Shown in pieces: positions 7,301 through 15,379 of a stretch of DNA of 33,377 nt. This DNA comes from Clostridia bacterium. Its GTDB lineage: Bacteria > Bacillota_A > Clostridia > Christensenellales > Aristaeellaceae. A model generated the notes under the pieces. That model was not told the origin of the DNA. It ran no database searches and worked only from the letters and a program-made list of their open reading frames with translations. The stretch lies in NCBI GenBank assembly GCA_017430945.1, contig JAFRMB010000170.1, forward strand, positions 1-33,377, in the 5' to 3' direction. A program made the position numbers and the translations under genes. Each line of letters begins with the position of its first letter. The stretch's first letter is position 1.

Positions 7301-8275
7301 ATGTCAAAGCGCATCCTCTCCCTCACCCTGATCCTCATGCTCATCCTCGCCGGCGCCGCGCTGTCCGAAACGGTGCGCGTGGCCGTCGTGCAGCCGCTGA
7401 CCCACACGTCCCTCAATCAGATCCGCGATACCATCGTCGCCGGGCTCGAGGCCAGCGGCATCGACTTCGAGATCGTCACCAAAAACGCCGAGGGCGATTC
7501 GTCGGCGCTCTCCACGATCCTCGAAAACGTGAAGAACGACGGCGTCGACATCCTGGTGCCCATCGCCACCAACACGGCGCAGTCGGCGAAGATGGTGTTC
7601 GACGACGCGGGCGTGCCCGTCGTGTTCGCCGCGGTCTCCGATCCCGTGGCCGCAGGGCTGACCGGCGATGACTGCGGCTTCATCACCGGCGTTTCCAACA
7701 ACATCCCCGCCGCCGAGATCGTGAACCTGATCTCGGATTTCCAGCCGGACTACAAGCTGATCGGCTTCCTCTACACCTCCTCGGAGACCAACTCCGTCTC
7801 CACCATCAACGCCGCCAAGGCATACTGCGACCAGAACGCCATCGCCTATGAAGAGGTCTCCATCGCGAACCTCTCCGAACTGCAGACCGCCGTGGAGACG
7901 CTGATCTCCAAGGGCGTGGACGCGCTGTACACCGGCAACGACAATTCCATCGCCTCCGCCATGTCGACCTACATCGACGTGGCTTACGAGTACGGCATCC
8001 CGGTGTACTGCGGCGCGGACTCCATGGTCGCGGACGGCGGCTTCGCCACCATCGGCGTGGACTACGTGCAACTGGGCGGGCAGGTCGCTGACATCGTCGT
8101 GCGCATCGCAAACGGCGAGCAGCCCGAGGACATCCCCTATGAGACGCTGGCGGATTACGCGCGCTTCGTGAACCTCCAGGCGGCCGACCGCATCGGCATG
8201 GAGATATCGGACGATATCCTGGCGTCCTACAACGTGCTCGTCGAAGCCGACGGCACCAGCCACTTCGGCGAATGA
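7301..8275 (+). CDS. trpX: ABC importer substrate-binding protein, TrpX type
   Basis: 324 residues. A signal peptide (basic SKR, hydrophobic 5-20, cleavage near AALS-E) precedes a type I periplasmic-binding fold of the ABC substrate-binding family to which TrpX belongs: VAVVQPLTHTSLNQIRDT at the mature start, VPIATNTAQSA, VPVVFAAVSDPVAAGL, GVSNNIPAAE, IGFLYTSSETNS, ALYTGNDNSIASA and GIPVYCGADSMVADGG. The family takes up tryptophan or other small ligands; the Trp T-box upstream makes tryptophan or a derivative the best guess. The signal peptide has no lipobox cysteine, which is odd for a binding protein in a single-membrane cell. AAAGGAGG lies just before the ATG. It is 48 bases after the dehydrogenase stop and 70 before the permease. 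Confidence 0.85.
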   Translation: MSKRILSLTLILMLILAGAALSETVRVAVVQPLTHTSLNQIRDTIVAGLEASGIDFEIVTKNAEGDSSALSTILENVKNDGVDILVPIATNTAQSAKMVFDDAGVPVVFAAVSDPVAAGLTGDDCGFITGVSNNIPAAEIVNLISDFQPDYKLIGFLYTSSETNSVSTINAAKAYCDQNAIAYEEVSIANLSELQTAVETLISKGVDALYTGNDNSIASAMSTYIDVAYEYGIPVYCGADSMVADGGFATIGVDYVQLGGQVADIVVRIANGEQPEDIPYETLADYARFVNLQAADRIGMEISDDILASYNVLVEADGTSHFGE

Positions 8276-8345
8276 CCGTCCCTCCACCCGGGGCGGAGAG
8301 CGTTCGCCCCCGCCCCGGGCCATACCATCGAACGGAAGTGTCATC

Positions 8346-9311
8346 ATGAACGCATCGAGCCTGTTGATTTCCGCGCTCAGCCAGGGCATGATCTACGCGC
8401 CCATGGCGCTGGGCGTCTTTGTGGCGTTCAGAGTGCTGAACACCCCGGACCTAACCATCGACGGCAGCTTCGTCGTGGGCATGTGCATCAGCGCCGTCGT
8501 CACCATCGGAGGGCATCCCTACCTTGCGCTGCTCTGCGGCCTGCTGGCCGGAGCGCTGGCCGGGCTGGTCACGGGACTGCTCCAGACGAAGCTGGAGATC
8601 AATCCCATATTGTCCGGCATACTGACCATGACCGGGCTGTACACCGTCAACTTCATGCTGCTGGGCGGACAGTCCAACCTGTACCTGCAGCGCACCGAGC
8701 TGAACAGCGCCGGCGCCGAGACGCAGGTGGCCAGCGCGACGCTGTACAAATCGTTCCGCGGCCTGATGGTCGGCCTGACCGGTGACAAGAGATTCGACGC
8801 CAACCTGAGCGCCCTGATCGTCACTGCGCTGATCGTGGCCCTCACGGCCGCTGCGTTGGCGGTGTTCTTTCGCACGCGCACCGGCATGGCCATCCGCGCC
8901 ACGGGCGACAACGAGGAGATGGTGCGCTCCTCGTCGATCAACGCCGACCGCTCCCGCGTGCTGGGCATCATGATATCCAACGCGCTGGTGGCCTTTTCCG
9001 GTGCGCTGCTCTGCGAGCAGCAGCGGTACGCCGACCTGAACTTCGGCTCCGGCATGCTGGTGGTCGGCCTGGCTTCGGTCATCATCGGGCAGGTGTTCTT
9101 CGGCCATCGCGGCGTCACGCCGGGGATCATCTCCGCGATCGTGGGGTCGCTGGTCTACCGGATCATCCTGCAGCTGGCCTACAAGGTGGAGATGCCGAGC
9201 TATGCCGTGAAGCTGTTGAGCGCGGTCATCGTGGTGATCGCGCTGACCCTGCCCCGCATAAAGCGCCTGATTGCGCAGCGCCGGGCGGACCGGGAGGAGG
9301 ATGCGGCATGA
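8346..9311 (+). CDS. trpY: ABC importer permease, TrpY type
   Basis: 321 residues with about eight to nine hydrophobic segments and no large soluble domain, as in the branched-chain amino acid/TrpY type of inner-membrane permeases. Recognisable motifs are LGVFVAFRVLNTPDLTIDGS near the N-terminus, a cytoplasmic loop FFRTRTGMAIRATGDNEEM that contacts the ATPase, and LASVIIGQVFFGHRG near the C-terminus. It would form the membrane channel, probably as a dimer, for the binding protein encoded upstream. The stop overlaps the ATPase start by four bases (ATGA), so the two are translationally coupled. The ribosome site GGAAG is modest. Confidence 0.87.
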   Translation: MNASSLLISALSQGMIYAPMALGVFVAFRVLNTPDLTIDGSFVVGMCISAVVTIGGHPYLALLCGLLAGALAGLVTGLLQTKLEINPILSGILTMTGLYTVNFMLLGGQSNLYLQRTELNSAGAETQVASATLYKSFRGLMVGLTGDKRFDANLSALIVTALIVALTAAALAVFFRTRTGMAIRATGDNEEMVRSSSINADRSRVLGIMISNALVAFSGALLCEQQRYADLNFGSGMLVVGLASVIIGQVFFGHRGVTPGIISAIVGSLVYRIILQLAYKVEMPSYAVKLLSAVIVVIALTLPRIKRLIAQRRADREEDAA

Positions 9312-10105
9312 GCGGATTGGAACTCATCGGCCTCAAAAAGACCTTCGAGCGCGGCACGCCCAATGAGAGAGTGGCGCTGGACGGCGTGGATCTCTCGGTC
9401 GGCAGGGGCGACTTCATCACCGTGTTGGGCTCCAACGGCGCCGGCAAATCGACGCTTTTCAACGCCATCCTCGGCAAATTCAGGCTGGACAAGGGGCAGA
9501 TCATACTGGACGGCGAGGACATCACCCGCCAGAAGGACTATCATCGCGCCCTGAACATCGGCTGTCTGTACCAGGATCCGCTTCGGGGGACCGCGCCGAA
9601 CATGACCATCGAAGAGAATCTGGCCCTGGCGTACACCCGGAAGGCCAGCCGCAGCTTCTTCGCGGTCAATCGCCGGGACAGCGCCTATTTCCGCGAATTG
9701 CTCAAGGGCCTGGACCTCGGGTTGGAGGACCGGCTGAAGACCAGGATGGGCCTGCTTTCCGGCGGGCAGCGGCAGGCCGCCTCTCTGCTGATGGCCACCA
9801 TCGCCGAGCCGAAGCTGCTGCTCCTGGATGAGCACACCGCGGCCCTCGACCCGACGACGGCCGAAAAGGTATTGGCGCTGACGGAGCGCATCGTCTCCGA
9901 ACGCGGCCTCACGTGCCTCATGATCACGCACAACATGCACTCCGCTCTGGCCATGGGCAAGCGCACCATCATCATGGACAGCGGGAGGATCGTGCTGGAT
10001 GTCTCGGGACCTGATCGCAGCAGGCTGACGGTCGCCGATCTGCTGGAGCGCTTCCGGGAGCGGTCCGGCAAAGCGCTGGACAACGACCGCATGCTCTTGG
10101 GCTGA
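9308..10105 (+). CDS. trpZ: ABC importer ATPase, TrpZ type
   Basis: 265 residues, one complete ABC ATPase domain. Walker A GSNGAGKST (41-49), Q-loop Gln89 in CLYQDP, signature LSGGQRQ (150-156), Walker B LLLLDE with catalytic Glu175, D-loop ALDP and H-loop ITHNMH are present. It powers the TrpXY-like importer. Only one ATPase gene and one permease gene are present, so a homodimeric transporter is expected, as in TrpXYZ. It ends the T-box operon; the next gene starts about 100 bases later with its own ribosome site. Confidence 0.88.
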   Translation: MSGLELIGLKKTFERGTPNERVALDGVDLSVGRGDFITVLGSNGAGKSTLFNAILGKFRLDKGQIILDGEDITRQKDYHRALNIGCLYQDPLRGTAPNMTIEENLALAYTRKASRSFFAVNRRDSAYFRELLKGLDLGLEDRLKTRMGLLSGGQRQAASLLMATIAEPKLLLLDEHTAALDPTTAEKVLALTERIVSERGLTCLMITHNMHSALAMGKRTIIMDSGRIVLDVSGPDRSRLTVADLLERFRERSGKALDNDRMLLG

Positions 10106-10210
10106 ACGGCAGCGCGCCGCCGCCCGAAGAAGCGCCCGTCCCGTTGCAAAGACGGCGCGCATGTGGTAAAATGCCATCGGATCGTCGGATCGATCCGAGC
10201 GGAGGCAGAT

Positions 10211-10762
10211 ATGAAGGGGATCATTCTCTATTCATCCAGGTATGGAGCGACCAGACGCTATGCCGAGTGGCTGGCCGAGGAGACCGGATTCGACTGTGTC
10301 GAGGCGAAGAAGGCCCGGATCGGGGATGTCACGCAGTGTGACACGATCGTATTCGGGGGCGGCATCTACGCGTCCGGGATAGACGGACTGTCCTTCCTGA
10401 AAAAGCACATCGGCCTGCTTCGGGACAAGAAAGTGATCGTCTTCTGCGACGGCGCTTCGCCCTATGACGAGGCGGCGTTCCGGCAGATCGTCGACCACAA
10501 TCTGAAGGGGCCCCTGGCGGGCCTGCCGTGCTTCTATTGCAGGGGCGCATGGGATCCTGACAACATGCGTTTCGCCGATAAGGTGCTGTGCAGGATGCTG
10601 CACGGCGCGGTGGCGAAGAAAAAGCCCGAGGACCGCGCGGTCTGGGAAAAAGCCCTGATGGAGGCCGGTTCCGAAAAACACGACTGGACAGACAGGGCCG
10701 GCATCGCGCCGATCCTGGCCGCGATCGGACAGACCCCGCGCCCGGAGCGCAGCGGCGTCTGA
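10211..10762 (+). CDS. Flavodoxin-domain protein
   Basis: 183 residues. The N-terminus ILYSSRYGATRRYAEWLA is the FMN phosphate loop of flavodoxins (SSxxGxTxxxA), followed by DTIVFGGGIYASGI and VIVFCDGASPYDE, a pattern shared with flavodoxin-domain proteins related to protoporphyrinogen oxidase HemG. It probably binds FMN and carries electrons in the cytoplasm; partner unknown. The last about 30 residues are charged and look loosely folded. The ATG at 10211 follows CGGAGG at 6-8 bases; an ATG 48 bases upstream lacks a site. It may be read from the T-box operon or on its own. Confidence 0.8.
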   Translation: MKGIILYSSRYGATRRYAEWLAEETGFDCVEAKKARIGDVTQCDTIVFGGGIYASGIDGLSFLKKHIGLLRDKKVIVFCDGASPYDEAAFRQIVDHNLKGPLAGLPCFYCRGAWDPDNMRFADKVLCRMLHGAVAKKKPEDRAVWEKALMEAGSEKHDWTDRAGIAPILAAIGQTPRPERSGV

Positions 10763-10987
10763 GCCGCGCGCGGCGCAGACGCTCCTCTCATGGACGCGCC
10801 GTCCGTCGGACGTTTGGGATGCATTTTCTGATCGCCCTTTCGTGCCGCCGCTGAAGGCGCCCGTCTGCCCCCCGAGGCCGGCCCCGGCCGCAAGGGGTCC
10901 TGGGCGCGCATCCCTGTCCCGGCCTTTGCCGGGCGCAGATCACATCCATATGTACATCCGTGTCGTCCGTCCGGGCGACACTTTTTA
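10763..10987. other. Non-coding stretch with GC-rich short repeats
   Basis: Part of the 423-base gap between the flavodoxin and the nuclease gene. I see only short weak hairpins (for example CGTCC-GTC-GGACG near 10798) and GC-rich sequence. No convincing ORF, RNA gene or strong terminator is visible. Confidence 0.4.
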
Positions 10988-11016
10988 TTGCCTCGGCGTT
11001 ACCGATATGTTATAAT
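10988..11016 (+). promoter_or_regulatory. Extended -10 promoter of the HTH-nuclease gene
   Basis: TTGCCT (10988-10993), 17-nt spacer, TATAAT (11011-11016) with an extended -10 TG at 11008-11009. It would give a leader of about 165 bases before the ATG at 11186. That leader matches no riboswitch I know. Confidence 0.7.
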
Positions 11017-11185
11017 ACAGGAGAGAGGATCTTTGGGCGATCACTTGCGCACGCCTTGAGATCCGGGTGTTCGGATCGGATGCACGAAAAGCCCTCCCTT
11101 CGGAGCGGTCATGGCGCGCGGCAGCCGCTGCGGCGCATCGACGGCCCGAAGCGTCGGGAAGGGATCGACGTAAAACAGGTGGATC

Positions 11186-11953
11186 ATGAACGAAGAACCG
11201 TTGGAGCGTCTGGTCTGCGCCGCGATCTGCCAGGGCGACGGGCTGACGGCCAGGGAGATCGCAGGGCGGCTGGATATCGACCGGACCGCCGTCAACCATT
11301 TGCTGTATGCATCGCCGCTGCTCAGGGAGCTTTGCTATCAGGATGCGTCGTATCGGTGGCACGGGATCATCCGGCAGACCCGGCCGCATGCGGGCCTGTT
11401 TGAATTCTCCGGCTACTACGGCACGGTCATGGAATTCCTCGACCTGCCGGAAGGCGAGTGGTTGAAGCGGCTGACCGATGGCTGCCAGAGGATCGGGCGC
11501 AGCCTTAACGACACGCGGGGCCTCTTCCACTCCTTCCTCGATTGCAGGACCCACATGACGCGGCTCTTCGAGGATCTGCTGGATATGCTGGGCGACCCCT
11601 GTCTGGATTGGGAGATCGTATTTGAGTTTCGGCTGAAGCGGGCGCGCCTCGTGCGCATCTACGCGGACGTCCTCGTCATCACGGAGGACCGGGTGTTCTC
11701 GCTGGAGTTCAAGATGAAGGACGCCGTCGACCCGGATGAGGTCTCCCAGGCGGCGAAGTACGTCCCCTACCTCGAGATCGTGTTCGGTCCGGGCTACGAG
11801 GTGATCCCCGCCCTGGTGCTCACCGCCGCGAGGGAGCTGTTCGATTTCGTCCCGATCGATGGCACCGGGGCGGTGCTCCCGGTCTGTTCGGGGGATATGC
11901 TGTTCAACGTGTTCGACGAGTATCTCGGGTTCCTGTCGGGCGGCGCCGAATGA
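11186..11953 (+). CDS. HTH plus PD-(D/E)XK (RecB-like) nuclease-fold protein
   Basis: 255 residues. Residues about 7-48 look like a winged helix (LTAREIAGRLDIDRTAVNHLL). Residues about 140-215 carry the PD-(D/E)XK pattern: acidic Glu143/Glu147, Asp161 in YADVLVI, Glu174-x-Lys176 in SLEFKMK, then Gln188 and Tyr192 (QAAKY), the QxxxY motif of RecB and Cas4-type nucleases. The order and spacing of D, ExK and QxxxY support a metal-dependent nuclease active site. The middle (60-135) has no family I recognise. A phage or defence role is possible, but no neighbour supports it: it stands alone between a flavodoxin and exported proteins. The ribosome site is weak (CAGGTGGATC). The nuclease call is from motifs only. 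Confidence 0.65.
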   Translation: MNEEPLERLVCAAICQGDGLTAREIAGRLDIDRTAVNHLLYASPLLRELCYQDASYRWHGIIRQTRPHAGLFEFSGYYGTVMEFLDLPEGEWLKRLTDGCQRIGRSLNDTRGLFHSFLDCRTHMTRLFEDLLDMLGDPCLDWEIVFEFRLKRARLVRIYADVLVITEDRVFSLEFKMKDAVDPDEVSQAAKYVPYLEIVFGPGYEVIPALVLTAARELFDFVPIDGTGAVLPVCSGDMLFNVFDEYLGFLSGGAE

Positions 11954-12267
11954 TAAAGCGGCCCCTCTGCCGCGCGGCCGGCACGGCGGCTGCGGCGATC
12001 CCGCACCGCATGCGGCGCGGCGTGAAAAAGCTCATCGTCTTTATGCAACCGATGCTGGCAGCCCCGTGCGCCCCGACGGCCGGTGACGCCCGACGGGATC
12101 GAAAGCACTCTCACGGCGCCGGCCGCCGCCGTCGGGAACTTCCGGCCCGGCCCGGACTTTTACTCTGCCCGGTGACGCTCACCCTTCGCCCCCGGCAGGC
12201 GCCGGCATACGGCCGCGCCTTGCCTTCGATCGACAAAAGGACTCGCTAAAAAGGAGGTCTCGACGCC
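11954..12267. other. GC-rich intergenic region
   Basis: 314 bases. An ORF from 11950 to 12249 overlaps the nuclease stop, but its product is low-complexity Ala/Arg/Pro, so I do not call it. No clear promoter boxes or T-tract terminator are visible. The strong ribosome site AAAAAGGAGG at the right end belongs to the next gene. Confidence 0.4.
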
Positions 12268-13347
12268 ATGAAGCCGATCATCGCTCTGATCATCGCCATC
12301 CTGCTGTTCGCCCTGCCCGCGCTGGCGGACGCCGCGCAGCAGGCTCCCACGCCCGACAGTGCCGACGGCGCGGTCATGCCCGTGCCGCTCGAGCGGGCGC
12401 GCTACCACTTCGAACACAGCGCGCTGCCAAGGTATTTCTATGAGGACCCGGCGACCATGCTGGATGTGATGGGTTCGACCGGCGCCTACCGGCTGTGGTG
12501 CGCCCTCGCAGACGAAAACGGCGTGGCCTATCCCTATCTTGAGGAGGATTTCTCTGAAAACCGGTTCGTCTCGGACGGCGGCACCGTCGTCATGCAGGTC
12601 GTCCTGCCCAAGCCCGAGGTCAGCGGCCAGTGCTGGCGCGTCTATTTCGTCTACGATCCCGGGACCGGCGCCGCCGGTTATTACACCGCGGAGCTGGAGG
12701 ATCTTCTGGGAGAAGCCTGTATGATCTGCGGCTGGACGAAGGACCGCGTCCACGCCAACTACGGCGGCGCGCCGGTGCTGGATCCGGGCAGCGACGACTA
12801 CGGGGCCGGCCTGCTTTCGGAGGCTTCACACGTCGCGGAGCTGGCGGGTGTTTCCGGGGCACTGAAGCCGGATGACGGCGCGCCTGCGACCGTGACCGCC
12901 TCCGGGCTCGAAGAGATCTCCTGTCCGGAGATGGGCTTCACCACGATGGCCGATCCGGCCTTCAGCCGGGATTACAAGGACGGCACCGGCGTCACGATCT
13001 ACACCGGGCACGAGGGCAGCATCCCCTATGTGATCGTATATCAGAGCGAGGACCTGATCGCGGAAGCCTTCGAATACATCCGCGAACAGTACACGCCCCA
13101 CATCCAGAAGCAGTATGGCGATGACCTGGTGTTCTATCAGGAATATGAGGCGTACAGCCTCGGCGGGAAGCAGCTGCCGGCGGGCGTATATACCTACCGT
13201 CTGCAGGGGCACCTGATCGACCTGATCCGCGTCTATGACTCCACCGGCGAGCGGACCGCGATCTTCACCGCGAAGTACATCCAGGGGCAGGCGGAGCCGA
13301 CGCTGTCCGCGCTGCACGATGCCATCCGCTATTTCAGGGCGGATTGA
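12268..13347 (+). CDS. Exported protein of unknown function
   Basis: 359 residues with a clear Sec signal peptide (MKPIIALIIAILLFALPALA, then D) and no lipobox. The mature part begins with a Pro/Ala-rich linker. One region (about 40-170) contains aromatic-rich strands. A second (about 210-358) has a beta pattern reminiscent of PsbP/DUF1795-like exported domains: GLEEISCPEMGFTTMADP, then VIVYQSEDLIAEAFEYI, FYQEYEAYSLGGKQ and a final amphipathic helix. I do not recognise a family with confidence. AAAAAGGAGG precedes the ATG. It may share an operon with the next two genes (gaps 70 and 51 bases). Confidence 0.75.
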   Translation: MKPIIALIIAILLFALPALADAAQQAPTPDSADGAVMPVPLERARYHFEHSALPRYFYEDPATMLDVMGSTGAYRLWCALADENGVAYPYLEEDFSENRFVSDGGTVVMQVVLPKPEVSGQCWRVYFVYDPGTGAAGYYTAELEDLLGEACMICGWTKDRVHANYGGAPVLDPGSDDYGAGLLSEASHVAELAGVSGALKPDDGAPATVTASGLEEISCPEMGFTTMADPAFSRDYKDGTGVTIYTGHEGSIPYVIVYQSEDLIAEAFEYIREQYTPHIQKQYGDDLVFYQEYEAYSLGGKQLPAGVYTYRLQGHLIDLIRVYDSTGERTAIFTAKYIQGQAEPTLSALHDAIRYFRAD

Positions 13348-13417
13348 TCGCGGGGCAGCGCCGCAGGCGAGATGATACAGCCCGTTTTTCGATGACGACC
13401 GGCGGCGGGAGAGGACC

Positions 13418-14563
13418 ATGAAGCTCGTGATACATGACCTGGCCCCTGATGGATGGAGCCGGCGCAAACAGGCCTATGACGGCTGGCACGTCGTCTCCGA
13501 CGACGGGCACATCCGCCCATGCGTCGGATGCTTCGCGTGCTGGAGCAGGACACCCGGCCGATGCGTCGTCAGGGACGGATACGAGGATATCGGCGTCCTC
13601 TTCCATCGCGCGGAAGAGGTGACCGTCATAAGCCGGTACACCTACGGAGGTTTCTCCGGCTTCGTCAAAAATGTCTTTGACCGATGTCTGGGGTACGCAC
13701 TGCCGCATTTCGAGGTGGTCGACGGAGAGACGCACCACAAAAAGCGGTACGACGAGGACAAGCCGTTTTCATTCGTGTTCTACGGCCATGGCCTCAGCGA
13801 TGCGGAAAGGGATGCGGCCTGCAGATACGTGAAGGCGGTATGCGCGAATGTCAGATGCCACGTCCGGCGCGTGGACTTCGAGGAATGCGCGCCGCCCGCC
13901 CCCGTTCCCCGCGCGACGTCCCCCGTCGCGCCGGGCAGGGTCATCCTGCTGAACGCGAGCATGCGCGCGGTCGACGGCAATTCCGCGAGGCTCGCGGCAA
14001 AGCTTGCCGCGGCGCTCAGGCGGGAATGCGAGACCGTCGCCCTGGCCCGATACCTGGGCGATCTGCCCGCGCTGGCGGACAGGCTCGAGGGCGCTTCGGA
14101 CATCGTCGTCTGCACGCCGCTGTATCTGGACGGACTGCCGTCACAGCTGATCCGCCTGATGGAGACGATGGAGGCGCGCGACCGGGGATCGTCCCGGCGG
14201 GTCTACGTCCTTGCCAATATGGGCCTGTACGAGAGCCGGCAGCTGGTGAACCTGTTCGAGGCCGTCAGACAATGGTGCGGCCGCATGGCCTTTTCTTACT
14301 GCGGCGGCCTCGGGGTCAGCGCGGGCGAGCTGATCGGCGTCCTGATGCAGCACCTCCCGTTCCGCCTCGGCTTTACGAAGCATGTCGCGCGCGGCATGAG
14401 GCAGCTCGCATCGGCGATCGACGGATGCTCGAACGCGGGCGAGATCCGCGCCGAACCGTTCTGCTTCCCGCGCCGACTGTATATCCACATCGCCAACCGC
14501 GAGTGGAAGAAGGCCGCCGCGGCAAACGGGATAACGGAAGAGGATCTGTTCCGACAGCTGTAG
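13418..14563 (+). CDS. Double flavodoxin-like (NADPH-dependent FMN reductase type) protein
   Basis: 381 residues, two flavodoxin-fold halves in one chain. The first half has CVGCFACWSRTPGRC (Cys35, 38, 41, 49), the cysteine pattern of Fe-S flavoproteins and related NAD(P)H-dependent oxidoreductases, and SRYTYGGFSGFVKNVFDR, the usual second FMN loop. Its N-terminal phosphate loop is missing: it starts MKLVIHDLAPDG instead of a GSPRxxGNT-type loop. A Pro-rich linker (158-172) leads to the second half, which has an intact loop (LLNASMRAVDGNSARLA) and a CTPLYLDGLPSQLIRLME segment but lacks the cysteines. The two halves look complementary: one has cysteines, the other the FMN loop. Cytoplasmic; substrate unknown. 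Confidence 0.8.
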   Translation: MKLVIHDLAPDGWSRRKQAYDGWHVVSDDGHIRPCVGCFACWSRTPGRCVVRDGYEDIGVLFHRAEEVTVISRYTYGGFSGFVKNVFDRCLGYALPHFEVVDGETHHKKRYDEDKPFSFVFYGHGLSDAERDAACRYVKAVCANVRCHVRRVDFEECAPPAPVPRATSPVAPGRVILLNASMRAVDGNSARLAAKLAAALRRECETVALARYLGDLPALADRLEGASDIVVCTPLYLDGLPSQLIRLMETMEARDRGSSRRVYVLANMGLYESRQLVNLFEAVRQWCGRMAFSYCGGLGVSAGELIGVLMQHLPFRLGFTKHVARGMRQLASAIDGCSNAGEIRAEPFCFPRRLYIHIANREWKKAAAANGITEEDLFRQL

Positions 14564-14614
14564 CCGGGCTCCGGCATCCGATCCGCGACCGCCGATCACA
14601 GGAGGTATCCGGAC

Positions 14615-15148
14615 ATGAAACGACTCATCTGCGGGCTGCTCGTCATGCTGCTCGCCGTGTCGCCTGCCTTCGCAGAGCGGTCCTTCTCCACCTTTGACCA
14701 TGTGACCGGCAGGGCCGGCGGCGGCAGGTCCCTCTACCTTGACTTCCCGGACATCTCGCTGCTCATGCCGATCGAGTGGGAGACGCTGGTCACGATCGAA
14801 CAGAGCGGGGACGGCGTCTCCTTTTATCAAACGGCGAGCCTTGAAAGGTATGCGGCGGACGGCGTATCCGGCGGCGGCCTCCTGTTCAGGCTCTGCGCGA
14901 GTAAGGACGAGCGCTTTCGCGGGCTCCCCGCGTATGGATACCTCGGATACAGCGATAAAGCCGGCCTGCACTTCTATCTTGAACTGCCTTCGGATCATCC
15001 CGCCTATCCGGACGACGACGTCAGCGCGGCGTATGACGGGATGGCTTCTCAGATCGATTGGATCATAGCACATGCGAAGATCCGTTCGAGCATGCGCTTT
15101 TACCCGATAGACGAGGACGAAGTGGAGGACGGCAACGGGCTGGCCTGA
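14615..15148 (+). CDS. Small exported protein, PsbP/DUF1795-like
   Basis: 177 residues with a Sec signal peptide (MKRLICGLLVMLLAVSPAFA, cleavage before E). The mature part reads as a single small alpha/beta domain: FPDISLLMPIEWETLVTIEQS, then YQTASLERYA, a central FRLCASKDERFRGLPAYGYLGY and a C-terminal helix with YDGMASQIDWIIAHAKI. This pattern, a hydrophobic 'I-x-x-P-x-x-W' strand and a final helix, resembles the PsbP/DUF1795 group of exported proteins in gut Clostridia; function unknown. The tail is acidic. The ribosome site is AGGAGG. It likely follows the double flavodoxin gene in one transcript. Confidence 0.72.
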   Translation: MKRLICGLLVMLLAVSPAFAERSFSTFDHVTGRAGGGRSLYLDFPDISLLMPIEWETLVTIEQSGDGVSFYQTASLERYAADGVSGGGLLFRLCASKDERFRGLPAYGYLGYSDKAGLHFYLELPSDHPAYPDDDVSAAYDGMASQIDWIIAHAKIRSSMRFYPIDEDEVEDGNGLA

Positions 15149-15211
15149 CGGGCCGCGCGCCAAACACGGGGATCCGGCATGCGGCGGAAGGCCGGGTGGC
15201 TCGGGCGCGCG

Positions 15212-15231
15212 CATCCGGGCCGGCCCGGATG
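15212..15231. repeat. Perfect 20-bp palindrome upstream of sstT
   Basis: CATCCGGGCC joined directly to GGCCCGGATG: a perfect 20-bp inverted repeat with no spacer. It is followed by an 8-bp inverted repeat (CTGCCTGA 15253-15260, TCAGGCAG 15290-15297). With no T-tract, these look more like a protein-binding site or leader structure than a terminator. They lie in the 231-base gap before sstT. Confidence 0.6.
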
Positions 15232-15379
15232 TGGAATGCGCCTGCACGCATGCTGCCTGATCGGCGGTCCCCGCACGGCGCCTTCGATGTCAGGCAGCCC
15301 CTCTCAAACGGCCTTCGCAGGGCGCTGCCCTGCTCTGTTATGGGATCTTTGACAGGTACAAGAAGGAGGAGTGACAGTC

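Noticed and set aside
11022..11185. Riboswitch in the nuclease leader
   Set aside because: The long leader prompted a look, but no conserved motif of a known riboswitch and no terminator hairpin were seen.
11950..12249. 99-residue ORF overlapping the nuclease stop
   Set aside because: The 4-bp overlap resembles coupling, but the product is low complexity (Ala, Arg, Pro) with no visible domain.
15371..15379. GTG start of sstT at 15371
   Set aside because: It directly abuts the ribosome site; the ATG at 15380 has proper spacing.
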